This document shows positions 45,693 to 57,160 of a DNA stretch of 64,000 nt, in pieces. The stretch spans positions 2,451,146-2,515,145 of the forward strand of contig NC_054559.1 of assembly GCF_017654505.1 (NCBI RefSeq), read 5' to 3'. Below the pieces are notes generated by a model. It saw only the letters and a program-made list of their open reading frames with translations, did no database searches and was not told the DNA's origin. A program made the translations under genes and the position numbers. How positions within the stretch are numbered: the first letter of the stretch is position 1; every line of letters starts with the position of its first letter. Source of the stretch: Polyodon spathula. Its lineage: Eukaryota > Chordata > Actinopteri > Acipenseriformes > Polyodontidae.

Positions 45693-45955
45693 TGTCACAA
45701 AGACGGACTACACTTATGCTTATTTCAACTATTCTTATTACCTCCGTCTCCAATCCCGTTCTCCACTGACTGTACACCCAACCCCGAGTGAGTAAAAACA
45801 TGCTGCTTTTATGCAGCTGTACAGAGACTCGATTACTAATCAATTATTCGAGTGAGTCTCGGTACAACTGCACGTGAATTAATAAAAGTGCAATTCCCCA
45901 TGCTCACATATTATTACAATCCTCCTGCCTAAATACAAATATATATTTTAACCAC
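45693..45955 (-). repeat. LTR fragment, same family as the solo LTR
   Basis: TGTCACAAAG at 45693 corresponds to the CTTTGTGACA end of the solo LTR at 12181. The blocks with AAAAGCAGCATGTTTTTACT, ACTCGGGGTTG and GAGAACGGGATTGGAGAC match. About 150 bases near the 3' end are missing relative to 11985-12165. This is probably the 5' LTR of the gag-like element to its left. Confidence 0.7.
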
Positions 45956-45959
45956 AAAG

Positions 45960-46585
45960 GCTCTTTTAAAAGCAACCTAAAGCTTAAAAGAAAAAAAAAA
46001 AAGCTTAAAGTTGAAGATATCTTTTAAAACGGTTTCTTTTCAGAATAAGATAGGCAGTGCTGTAGTTCATGGAGAAGGAACTAGGCAGAATTATTAGAAT
46101 GGTGAGTTTGTATTTGAATACTCATTTTGAAGTGATTTGAATTGAATATGCATTTTGGATTGAACGATACCTGGGATCTGCTACAATCATGATAGCATGA
46201 TTGTAGCATGATACATTTCATATATATATATATGAAATGTAAAAACAAGGACATCTACAGTATTTATTACTGTATTTTTAAAATTATATTGATTGACAAC
46301 GAGACACTGAACATTTAAAATAACATTTAATACAGGCAGCAAAACATTTTTTAATATACATTTTTTTTCACTTTAGTGGTCTCATTGCCAATCAGCAAAT
46401 TGTTATTAAAAACACAGTAGCCTACCTGTTCACAGAGTACCCAAGAGAGAGAGAGTATTAAACACATCCTGAGCAGAAATCATCTTGTGAAGAAGCAATT
46501 CTATACAGCCCATTCAAGTCCTAAAAGCTCTCTGATGCACCCAGCTGGAAGCAGTATTGATTTTACACTTCAAGCTGCCTGCATG
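45960..46585. other. Intergenic stretch with a 28-base perfect palindrome
   Basis: No gene recognised. The palindrome 46213-46240 (ACATTTCATATATA and its complement) can form a long cruciform. From about 46587 the sequence is paralogous to 17786 onwards. Confidence 0.5.
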
Positions 46586-46858
46586 ATAACTGCAGTATAC
46601 TGTGCTTTGCCTTGAGGTACCGCAGACTCACCTCAGTATTGGGGAAGTTTCCACAGAACCCACTGCAAGAAGCTAAGCAATGCATGAGAAAAGAGAGACT
46701 TGCATACATAACAATCTATTTAATATATTACTAATGTGACGTAACACAACACAAATGCTCAAAAAGATTGAATACAAGATGTAGTCATTCATATTTTTGT
46801 CTGCAAGTTTTTGATCTGAATAAATTGTGATTAGGGGTGACCCTATTTATAAAGCAAG

Positions 46859-46864
46859 TTTATT
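46859..46864 (-). promoter_or_regulatory. Candidate polyadenylation signal of zinc-finger gene B
   Basis: AATAAA on the minus strand, about 150 bases downstream of the stop at 47016, matching the position in gene A. Confidence 0.45.
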
Positions 46865-47015
46865 CTTTTGTTTTCAGTAAATATTTCTGTATTTAGTCAA
46901 ATGTACTCCTGTTGTTTACGTGTCCCCAAGTGTCTGCAATTCTGAGAATATTCTCAAGTCCTGTAAGAGCCAGCAACTAACTTAACTTCTTCCCACATTA
47001 AGAGCAGGGATAGGA

Positions 47016-47767
47016 TTACACACCTATGTGAATTTTATGGTGTCTTTTAAGGTTTCCTAACTGGCTGAATCTCTTTCCACAAACAGCACAGTGATAAGGT
47101 TTCTCTCCTGTGTGAATGCGCTTATGTTTTTTAAGGTTTCCTAAGTGACTGAATCTCTTCCCACAAACAGAACAGTGATAAGGTTTGTCTCCTGTGTGAA
47201 TACGCTGGTGGACTTTAAGGTTTCCTAAGTGACTGAATCTCTTCCCACAGTCAGAGCAGTGATACGATTTTTCTCCTACATGAATGTGCTGTTGTAAATG
47301 AAGATTTCCTAACTGTGTGAAACTCTTATCACTGTACTGTATGTGGGAAGGTTTCGCTCCTGTGTAAATGCGCTGGTGTCTTTTAAGCAGTGATATATGA
47401 TTGAAACTCTTCCCACAATCAGCCCAGGAAAAGGCAGTCCCTCCTGTGGGATTTCCCTTGTGAGTTTTAGGAAAGTCCAATTGACAGAAACTCTTCCCAT
47501 CTTTAAAAGAATGAGGCAAGGTCTTCAAGTTGCCCTGGGTTTCAGAATTGTTAAAACATAAAAAATGCCCAGTATCTGTACTCTCCACCGTAAGTGGCTG
47601 TCTGTCTTGTAAAGAAGGAATTTTAACTGAGTTAGTTCTTAATGTCTTCACATTTTCTTCTTGGGGTGTAATTTCTCTGTGTTTCTTGCACTGTGATTTG
47701 CCTCTAGAAGAGTTTTTGCACTGGGGTGATGGAGTGGAGTCGTGTTCTCCTTCATCTACTTTAGAAG
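47016..47767 (-). CDS. C2H2 zinc-finger gene B, zinc-finger exon
   Basis: The acceptor TTTCTTTCTTTAG precedes 47767, and the stop codon is at 47016. The exon is 752 bases, the same as in gene A. There are three canonical fingers, YHCSDCGKRFSHLGNLKVHQ, YHCSVCGKRFSHLGNLKKHK and YHCAVCGKRFSQLGNLKRHH, with HTGDKP/HTGEKP linkers. The two upstream finger-like units are degenerate as in gene A (CGKSFNHISLLKRHQ lacks its first Cys; SFTQLGNLHLQQH lacks both). Helix positions of the first intact finger differ from A (SHLGNL versus NHSGNL), which may change DNA preference. Probably a nuclear DNA-binding factor. Confidence 0.88.
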
Positions 47768-48300
47768 CTAAAGAAAGAAAAAGAGAACAGAGACAAAGGT
47801 TATTGTACAGCATTCTTCCACATTTACTGTTCTGCAGGGCTTCATGTCATAAACATGACAACTAGACTGAACTCTAATGTGCATTGAGCGAATACAGTGA
47901 AATCCACTTAATATCACTCCTATTAATGTCAGCCTCCATATTCAGAAACGTAGATAAAAGCTGGGAGCTGGGAAAAATCCATGGCTATTTTCATGAGATG
48001 TTTCTGGAAAAACACAAACGCTTTGTACCTGTATTCTGTCTCTGTATTGAAGACAAGCGAATGAGCAGTTCAGTGATTGGTCACTTGAGATTAGGCGAAT
48101 TCATTTACCAGTTAGTGTCCCGCAAGTTTCAGTCACAGCAACAATATTGTCAACATGTCAGTCAAGTGGAAAATGAAAAACAACATGTTTTGCTTTTTTT
48201 ACCATTTAAACTGGAATATTTTTAAATCGAGCCAACAGCAAGTCATGAAAAATCCTACTTATTACCTGCATTTTGATAGTACAGCTATTTATTTAATATT

Positions 48301-48763
48301 TTAACCCTTAGCGGTCATTTTATTCAGCGCCTGTAAGGCGCGTTGGGTCGAATTTATTTTTACACGTGCTGTTTAAAAGTAATTTTAAGTAAAACAGGTT
48401 TAAAGCTCCTGTATCTCCAGCCCCGCCCCACCCCTTGTTCGCTGTATTTATCTCAAAAAGCTCTCCAAATGTCAGCAATTTCCACGAGCGCTTAATGCAG
48501 AAGCAGCTATCTTGTTTTTTTTATGTCCGTGTTAGGTCTGTGCTGCAGGGCCTCTGTGTATTGCTCAGATCCATCCCTTTTTATTCAGATTCTCTGCTCT
48601 CACTCGGCCATTGAAAGTTTTTCTCGGCTTCTCCCAGATAAAAAAATTACTAGAGACCTGTGCTTGACATCTTTTTAATGATGTCAGAGAGGGTCCAACA
48701 TTGGACCGAAAAGGGAAAATTGCAATGTCGGACCTGGTCCGACATAGGACCGCAAAGGGTTAA
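48301..48763. mobile_element. piggyBac-type MITE with TTAA target duplication
   Basis: The 455-base element (48305-48759) starts CCCTTAGCGGTC and ends GACCGCAAAGGG, an inverted pair with one mismatch. It is flanked by TTAA at 48301-48304 and 48760-48763. TTAA duplication and CCCTTTG-like termini are typical of the piggyBac superfamily. It has no ORF. The paralogous intron of gene A has a single TTAA at 19680-19683 and no element: an empty site. Confidence 0.92.
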
Positions 48764-49985
48764 TTAGATTTCTGATAATTAATATTTGCTGTGAAATTCC
48801 ATATGGAATCCCACGCACTGCACCTTGCCTTTTTATTTTACCTGTATCGAAGACATACTATCTGTAGAACTATGTGGGGCTGGAGGCTTTTTGTTTTTCC
48901 ACAATAAATTTGTCTTTTCATAAATCAAAATATTTGTGTAAAATATTTGTAGAGCAAAGACTAAACAATGTAACTAAAGTTGCTGGGAAATTGTAGTTTT
49001 GCCACTTGCTGCTAAGGGAGCTTCATGTTCATATCAACATGGCGTTACAATCCCACTTGAAGGTATGATTAAAGTACAGTGTAATGTTAACAGCATCCCC
49101 TACAGCTGTCATCATTGATTGCACTGGTCTAATAGAAAATACTAAAAATGAAAACTGATGACCAGACACTGACTTTGATAAGAAGCCATTTCTGTAAATC
49201 TCAAAATAAACCTTCCACTCCCACCCAAAGAGATACCAAGTATATACTGAATATTTTAGGCTTAAAATTACCTGCAGAAACGTTGTGTTTACAATTACAA
49301 ACGCAGTAATGTGAGCTACAGATTGAACAGAAAAAAATTAGGTTGCCCTGGCCTTGCAGTTATTTGAAATCTTAACTATCCCAGCATACTGAAATTTGCC
49401 AGTCTGATATCACTCTCATTAACACTGATTTCCACCTCACTTAATATCACTTTCAGATATAAAAGTATAATATCCGATTTATATGCAGGTACTGCACTGA
49501 AATGTTTCTTTTGGTGACGCCAAGCAACCCGACTGGATTTGTCATCACCCAGTAGTGCTGCTCCCACAGCTTAACTGCAAATAGTCTACCAGAAATTGAG
49601 AAAGGCAAAGATCTAACACAGTGGTGCCCAAAGTTAGCCCTTCCACTCCTGGTCTTTGTTCCAACCCTGTTCTAACTTATTTAATTGAACTATTAAAACC
49701 TCCACCCAGACACAGGAGTAGTACTTTATAGAACTGAACCTGTTCAATGTGGAGTGGAATGGCCAACAGGAGCGTGCCTGGACACTGCTAATCTAATAGC
49801 ATTCTACAAAAGGCAGGACAGTGGCTGCACATCTAGCAGGTACCTCAGTAGCAAGCAGAGTTATGTCTTTATTGACATAATGATTGGGCAGCTTCCCTTG
49901 GTTAAAATATGAATCTTAAGCACACTGCTAGGACCAGTTGTACTAACGGGATCGGATCCTGGATCCGGGCTCTGATCTTGATCTT

Positions 49986-50645
49986 AGAATGTAAGAAAGT
50001 TTACAAAAGAGAGGAGGCCATTCGGCCCATCTGCTTGTTGGGTTGTTAGTAGCTTACTGATCCCAGAATCTCATCAAGCAGCTTCTTGAAGGATCCCAGG
50101 GTGTCGGCTTCAACAACATTACCGGGGAGTTTTATTCCAGACCCTCACGATTCTCTGTGTAAAAAAGTGCCTCCTATTTTCTGTTCTGAATGCCCCTTTG
50201 ACTAATCTCCATTTGTGACCCCTGGTCCTTGTTTCTTTTTTCAGGTCGAAAAAGTCCCTTGGGTCGACATTGTCAATACCTTTTAGAATTTTGCCGCGTA
50301 GTCTTCTTTGTTCAAGACTGAATAGATTCAATTCTTTAAGCCAGTCTGCATATGACATGCCTTTTAAACCCAGAATAATTCTGGTCGCTCTTCTATGCAC
50401 TCTTTCTAGAGCAGCAATATCCTTTTTGTAGCGAGGTGACCAGAACTGAACAATATTCAAGATGAGGTCTTACTAATGCATTGTACAGTTTTAACATTAC
50501 TTCCCTTGATTTAATTTCAACACTTTTCACAATGTAACCGAGCATCTTGTTAGCCTTTTTTATAACTTCCCCACATTGTCTAGATGAAGACATTTCTGAG
50601 TCAACAAAAACTCCTAGGTCTTTTTCATAGATTCGTTCACCAGTA
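49986..50645 (-). mobile_element. CR1 LINE copy G1, 3' part
   Basis: Minus orientation, with the 3' end at the left (about 49986). It covers the RT end from YEKDLGVFVDSEMSSSRQC to VRVWN and shows variants IKSREV and DNVDPRDFF shared with copies G2 and E. It meets the plus-strand copy G2 head to head at about 50640. Confidence 0.93.
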
Positions 50646-51895
50646 ACAGTAACCTGGGAGACAGTCAACATGGTTTTAGGAAAGGGAGATCGTGTCTAAC
50701 TAACCTGCTTGATTTTTTATGAGGATGCAACATCAATAATGGATAATTGCAAAGCATATGACATGGTTTATTTAGATTTCCAGAAAGCTTTTGACAAAGT
50801 TCAGCATAAAAGATTAATTCTCAAACTGAACGCAGTAGGGATTTAAGGAAACACATGTACATGGATTAGGGAGTGGTTAACCTGTAGAAAACAGAAAGTA
50901 CTGATTAGAGGAGAAACCTCAGAATAGAGTGTGGTAACCAGTGGAGTACCACAGGGATCAGTATTAGGTCCTCTGCTATTCCTAATCTACATTAATGATT
51001 TACATTCTGGTATAGTAAGCAAACTTGTTAAATTCGTAGACGACACAAAAATAGGGCTAGTGGCAAACACTGTTGCAGCAGCAAAGGTCATTCAAAATGA
51101 TCCAGACAAGATTCAGAACTGGGCAGACACATGGCAAATGACATTTAATAGAGAAAAGTGTAAGGTACTGCATGCAGGAAATAAAAATGTACATTATAAA
51201 TATCATATGGGAGATACTGAAATTGGAAAAGGAATCTATGAAAAAGACCTAGGAGTTTTTGTTGACTCAGAAATGTCTTCATCTAGACAATGTGGGGAAG
51301 CTATAAAAAAGGCCAACAAGATGCCCGGATACATTGTGAAAAGTGTTGAAATTAAATCAAGGGAAGTAATGTTAAAGCTGTACAATGCACTAGTAAGACC
51401 TCATCTTGAATATTGTGTTCAGTTCTGGTCACCTCGCTACAAAAAGGATATTGCTGCTCTAGAAAGAGTGCAAAGAAGAGCGACCAGAATTATTCCAGGT
51501 TTAAAAGGCATGTCATATGCAGACAGGCTAAAAGAACTGAATCTGTTCAGTCTTGAACAAAGACGACTACACGGCAAAACTCTAAATTCTAAAAGGTATT
51601 GACAATGTCGACCCAAGGGACTTTTTCAACCTGAAAAAAGAAACAAGGACCAGGGGTCACAAATAGAGATTAGACAAAGGGGCATTCAGAACAGAAAATA
51701 GGAGGCACTTTTTTTATAGAGACTCGTGAGGGTCTGGAATCAACTCCCCAGTAATGTTGTTGAAGCTGACACCCTGGGATCCTTCAAGAAGCTGCTTGAT
51801 GAGATTCTGGGCTCAATAAGCTACTAACAACCCAACGAGCAAGATGGGCCGAATGGCCTCCTCTCGTTTGTAAACTTTATGTTCTTATGTTATTG
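50646..51895 (+). mobile_element. CR1 LINE copy G2, 5'-truncated
   Basis: Starts inside RT near GDRQHGFRKG-coding sequence and runs to the CR1 3' end (CTCTCGTTTGTAAACTTTAT, 51860-51895). Frame 50931-51602 has [14 protein letters not shown], a degenerate KFVDDTK (Ala to Val in the catalytic box) and the C-terminal domain. Stops are present near 50845 and 50925, and there is a deletion near 51575. Confidence 0.93.
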
Positions 51896-51918
51896 TTTTT
51901 TTTTTTAATATATAAAAA

Positions 51919-52166
51919 ATGTGAAGGCGTAGCAGTATTGTTTTTATATGGTGTTGCAGCGTGGATGGGAAAAAAAGTTTAAAAGAAACTGCTAAAATAC
52001 AGGAACAGTGAAGGCGATTGCTCAGCCTGACCAATATGGTTTTGTGTGCAAGATTTGTTTTTGTTAATTTTGCATGTGAGCAAGTTTTAAATTATTTTTT
52101 ATGTATATGGGGCTTCCCATCCATGCTGCAACACCATACAAAAACAATACGTCTACGCCTTCACAT
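51919..52166. mobile_element. MITE with 52-bp terminal inverted repeats
   Basis: Arms 51919-51970 and 52115-52166 are complementary at about 48 of 52 positions (outer end ATGTGAAGGCGTAG). The loop is 144 bases without ORF. Flanks are AT-rich (TTAATATATAAAAA on the left, ATATATTTTAAAT on the right), so a short TA-type target duplication is possible but not certain. It lies immediately downstream of CR1 copy G2. Confidence 0.8.
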
Positions 52167-52613
52167 ATATATTTTAAATAAACAATAACACGACTTTCAC
52201 TATCATATTTAAATAAAAATTAGACATTTACCTATTGATAGCTGTCAATACCCCCCCCCCCCGTTTTGTGTTTTAAGTGGTTATAATTTCTTCTTTTTCC
52301 CCTATATGATACAGCTAACGCCTCCTCCTCTGGGAAAGTCCACCTTCTTGACTTTTTGTTTAGTCTGCTCGCACGCAAAAAACACCGTCACTGTAAAGTT
52401 ACCTCCTTAGTTACCGATTTTTAAGCAGCACGTGCGGATCAGTGGAGCCAGATCCTGACCCGTTTAGTACAACGCCTTTTCAAGATCTGGCTCCAGTGAG
52501 CTTGGATCCCATTCTGTTTTTTTGATCTTGTTAGTACAACCGGCCCCTGGTGTTCAGTACCAGGTTCTGCAAGATGAATAGGCCGCTCAGTTTTGCTTGT
52601 TTTGTATGATTAC

Positions 52614-52934
52614 CTCTAAATCCCAGTTCAAATTCAGATGGAGAATTATCATACAGGTTGGATCCCAGCTTCTTGTTCTCCTCAAGTGTACAGACATTTT
52701 TTTCATGAGGAAGTTCCTCTGCGATGGGGACGCATTCCTGCTCTAGGAATTCCTCTTTAATAGGAACACATTTCTGTTGAGAGACCTCTTCATCTTTAAC
52801 AAATGCCAGCCCTGTAACCTGCATTAGACTTGCACACCACTCCTGGTCAAAGGACTCCTCTTGTGTGTAAACTGCTTCTATCTTTGGCCCCTCCTGTGCC
52901 TCAGATTCAGGGATAGTGTGACTCTCTTTGGGAT
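52614..52934 (-). CDS. C2H2 zinc-finger gene B, exon 2
   Basis: Acceptor TTTCTCCACAG before 52934 and donor GTAATCAT after 52614. It has 321 bases and phase 1 at both ends, as in gene A. It encodes DPKESHTIPESEAQEGPK, IKEEFLEQECVPIAEELPHE and ends GFRG. Exon 1 of this gene is expected beyond 53 kb on the minus strand, but I do not find it before the window ends. Either intron 1 is over 11 kb or exon 1 is lost. Confidence 0.85.
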
Positions 52935-53570
52935 CTGTGGAGAAACAAGACGACAACTCTTACTTACTAGCTAGGTTCCTCTAAAAAGCCAGCACCTTGC
53001 CAATAGATACAGATCACAAATGATAGCCTGTGGGATCTTGTACTTTCCCAGATACTACAGGATCATGAGCTGGGAATGATATTGGATCCAACATTCCTTC
53101 TAAAGTACTTGTGGTTGAGGGGTGATCAGTACCTTTAATTAAAGCTGAAACACATTAATAATTAACCCTAGTACCCTACCCACAATTCCATGGTTCATAT
53201 CTTTGCAATTACCAAATATTTATTTCATCTCCCATCAACATTCTGTGTTAGTTGCTTTGATCAGGGATTTTATGAAAATAAACCCTTCTGGCAAAGTATT
53301 TTACAGTGTGCAGGTGTAGGGTGACAATGACAGACAAAGTACTGGTGAAATGGAGGTTTATTTTTGTAATCCAAAAAGTCTGATAACAAAATAGTAAACA
53401 ATAATAAGACCATACACAATGGTTTGCATATGGCTCTGTTGTAATACATAGGTTGGCCACCCACACGTAGCACAAGCATGATCACAAGTCCATAGTGAGT
53501 GCTATAGTGCTCGTGGTGCGAATACAGTTTATCTGGTGCTGGCCTTTAGCGACCGCTCCGGAGCGTGTTT

Positions 53571-56500
53571 ACAAACAACATTGGAAGAGACAGGCCAAAA
53601 TCCCTGCAAAATAAATTCAGAGAGCTAGGAAGGAAATTAAAAGACAAGACCAAAAAGCTGCCGGCACCTTGCAAAGGAGCAAACGGACAGCTGGAAATAA
53701 CTAATCAAAACGCATGACTGAAAACGTGGTGCACACAGGAAGGCTTCACCTATCTTGAACATTGGACCACATTCTACAACAAGGACTATCTATATAGGCG
53801 GGATGGACTGCACTTAAATAAAAGGGAACTAATCTACTCAAAGAAAGAATCCTTGACGAGGTTCAGAACCATTTAAACTAGAAAGGAAGGGGGGAGAAAT
53901 CAACAAAAAAACAGAAGGGAGACCACATCTGAACAAGGGCAACAGCTCAGGTAAGACAGACATTAAATGTATTTATCTAAATGCTAGAAGCATCAGAAAC
54001 AAAATGTTAGAACTTGAAGCTACTGCACTAATAAGTAACTATGATGTGATAGGTGTTAAAGAATCTTGGTTGTCTGAGAGCGATGGAGACAAATATAATA
54101 ATTTGTGGGTATACACTGTATAGGAAAGACTGAAGAGGCAGAGGGGTAACGCTATACATAAGAAAGTCTTGAAGACTTGAAGTTAAATCTGGAAGAAAAA
54201 ACAACGCAGAATCAATATGGGTCAGAATAACGGACAAATATTCAAAGGGAATAATATGAGCGTGGACCGTCAAATTCAGACCTCGAGCAAAATAATCTGT
54301 TATACAAAGACATCAGAAATGCGTGTAGCAAAGAAGAAGCAATTAAAGGGGGATTTCAACTTCCCCCATATAAAATGGGAAAACCCGATGGGGAGCACGA
54401 CGGATGAAATTGAAATGGTGGAAATGACAAATGACTGCTTCCTAACACAATTTGTCAAGGCACCGACTAGAGGGGAGGCATGCCTTGATTTAGTCTTTTC
54501 AAATAACGAAGACAGAATAACTAAAACAGAGGTCAGAGAACCACTAGCAAACTCAGACCACAACATGGTCTCATTTGAAATGATTTTTAAAACCCAAAAA
54601 GTAATGACTAAAGCTAAGGTTTACAATTTTAGAAAAGCAAACTATGAAGGTATGAAAGACTAACAGAAGTAGACTGGAGTAAAATAGAGAAAACATCCAC
54701 AGAAAAAGGATGGCTTATTTAAAAAAATGTAGTACTGAGGCACAAAACAATTACAACCCAAAAGTAGACAAATCTAAATCTAAAAAAAAAAAGGCCAAAA
54801 AGGTTTAATAGATCTCAAGTAGTTTTTTTTAAAAGTAGCAAGTAGTTGTTTCTTGAAAGAATTGCACAGTCCTTTTCTTCAGATAGAAATTTGGTTTATT
54901 CAACAGGTTTAATTCCAGAAACAAAAACAACACTCAAAGCAAAACAGTACAGATCACACTTTCATATGCAAACTGCACGGTGCAAAACTTAAGTTCAAAA
55001 CAAAACATAACAGAACAAAATAATACAATGCAATACTGTAGGTTTGATCCTCCAGGACTCTCGATCGACAAGTCACCAATACTAGTCTTAATGAAAGAGA
55101 GAAGTGAGCTGAGTGCACCTTGATTAAGTAGCCACTGACCTCAGCCCCCTCCTTTCTTCTCTTTGTGAGTTAAATCACCCCAGGCAATCCCCTGTGGAGA
55201 TTCTTATGTACATGTTGTAAGGAAACTGGTTCTGGCTCACACTGCCTAAGATGGTGTTATCTTGGCGTGGCCCTTTGTTCCTTTATTCTTAACCTATGTT
55301 ATCTCTTGAGCGCATTGGTTCCTCCAGCAATGTGCGATAGTTTTTATTCCAGCTGTCAGACGGTCGTCGTCAGTGTAATGAAATACAATTTTGCGATCTC
55401 GCATTTATTACCAGTTACTATACCTCCTCTGATAATCTCATTTTAAAACTAACAGAGGGTACAAACATGTGTATCTTATATTGCATTCAATAAGGCCAAG
55501 AGAGACAGAAATTAATGCTAAGGGGGCTAAAACCAATTCCAAAATGTTTTTCCAATATTATAACAGCAAAGAACAAGAGAGGAGATTAAATGTCAGAGAT
55601 ACAAAATGGCAAAATCATAGCCAAAAGAAAAAAAAATAGCAAATATATTAAATGACTACTTTTCACAATTTTTTTACAAAGGAGGATATGAATAACATGC
55701 CCCACATGTCAACTTGTTCCTATCCAGTTTTAAATAACTTTAGCATAACCGAGGCAGAAGTGTTAAAGGGACTAAGAGCTCTTAAAAAAAACAAAACCCC
55801 TGGGCCGGATGAGATCCTCCCAGTAGTACTCAAAGAAATGCATGTAGTCATTTACGAACCACTATCCAAGACACTGGGGTTGTACCGACAGACTGGAGAA
55901 TTGCAAACGTAATAAATCAATCCACAAAAAGGGAAAAAAAAACATGAACCAGGTAACTACAGAGCAATAAAACTGACTTCTATTATATGTAAACTTATGG
56001 AAACTAACCTGCTTGATTTTTTTGAGGACGCAACATCAACAATGGATAATTGCAAAGAATATGACAGTTAATTTAGATTTCCAGAAAGCTTTTGACAAAG
56101 TCCTGCATAAAAGATTAGTTCTCAAACTGAACACAGTAGGGACTCTATGAAATACATGCACATCGATTAGATTAGATGAGAAACCTCAAAATGGAGCAAG
56201 GTAACCAGTGGAGTACCACAGGGATCAGTATTAGGTCCTCTGCTATTCCTAATCTACATTAATGACTTGGATTCTGGTATAGTAAGCAAATGTGTTGAAT
56301 TTGCAGATGACACAAAAATAGGAGGAGTGGCAAACACTGCTGCATCAGTATAGGTCATTCAAAATGGTCTAGACAAGATTCAGAACTGGGCAGACACATG
56401 GCAAATGACATTTAAGAGAAAAGTGTAAGGTACTGCACGCAGGAAATAAAAATGTACATTATAAATATCATATGGGAGATACTGAAATTGGAGAAGGAAT

Positions 56501-57160
56501 CTATGAAAAAGACCTAGGAGTTTTTGTTGACTCAGAAATGTCTTCATCTAGACAATGTGGGGAAGCTATAAAAAAGGCCAACAAGATGCCCGGATACATT
56601 GTGAAAAGTGTTGAAATTAAATCAAGGGAAGTAATGTTAAAACTGTACAATGCATTAGTAAGCCCTCATCTTGAATATTGTGTGCAGTTCTGGTCACCTC
56701 GCTACAAAAAGGATATTGCTGCTCTAGAAAATGTGCAAAGAAGAGCAACCAGAATTATTCCTAGTTTAAAACGTATGTTATATGCAGACAGGCTTAAAGA
56801 ACTAAATCTATTCAGTCTTGAACAAAGACTACGCGGAGAACTGATTAAAGCATTCAAAATTCTAAAAGGTATTGACAACGTCGACCCAAGGGACTTTTTC
56901 AACCTGAAAAAATAAACAAAGAAGGAGTTACAAATGGAGATTAGACAAAGGGGCATTCAGAACAGAAAATAGGAGGCACTTTTTTAGACAGAAAATTGTG
57001 AGGGTCTGGAATCAACTCCCCAGCAATGTTGTTGAAGCTGACACCCTGGGATCCTTCAAGAAGCTGCTTGATGAGATTCTGGAATCAATAAGCTACTAAC
57101 AACCAAACGAGCAAGATGGGCAGAATGGCCTCCTCTCGTTTGTAAAACGTTCTTATGTTA
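53571..57160 (+). mobile_element. CR1 LINE copy E, old and decayed
   Basis: It starts inside ORF1 (ACAAACAACATTGGAAGAGA) and continues through the DGLHLN box region (53800), endonuclease (54217-54663: REPLANSDHNMVSFEM), linker, RT scraps (55652-55912, 56190-56470), the C-terminal region (56472-56915) and the 3' end (57105-57155). Many small deletions and stops are present, and a foreign block interrupts it at 54816-55490. The 5' border lies where the LTR at 53285 stops. Confidence 0.9.
54816..55490. other. Insertion of unknown type within CR1 copy E
   Basis: Between the AGGTTTAATAGATC and AAGGCCAAGAGAGA parts of CR1 lie about 670 unrelated bases. The plus strand begins near TGTTTCTTGAAAG (54847) and ends near ATATTGCA (55488). 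TTTATTCAAC at about 54894 would be an AATAAA signal on the minus strand. This fits a solo LTR in minus orientation, but no target duplication was found. Confidence 0.4.

Larger units (their letters stand above)
49928..52553. mobile_element. Possible MITE split by later insertions
   Basis: Left end GGACCAGTTGTACTAAC (about 49930) and right end GTTAGTACAACCGGCCCC (about 52537-52553) form an inverted repeat of about 17 bases. The inner parts contain GGATC-rich motifs (49948-49975 and 52436-52520) with further inverted pieces (GGAGCCAGATC / GATCTGGCTCC). CR1 copies and another MITE fill the middle. Terminal sequence resembles PIF/Harbinger-type elements, but no certain target duplication is seen. 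Confidence 0.45.
46587..53185. repeat. Segmental duplication, block B (paralogous to 17786-22450)
   Basis: The 3' flank (46587-47000 against 17786-18660), zinc-finger exon, intron pieces, exon 2 and upstream sequence (52970-53185 against 21950-22450 and 26366-26387) align in the same order and orientation. Intron insertions differ between blocks. This is a tandem-type duplication of a whole zinc-finger gene region. Confidence 0.85.
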
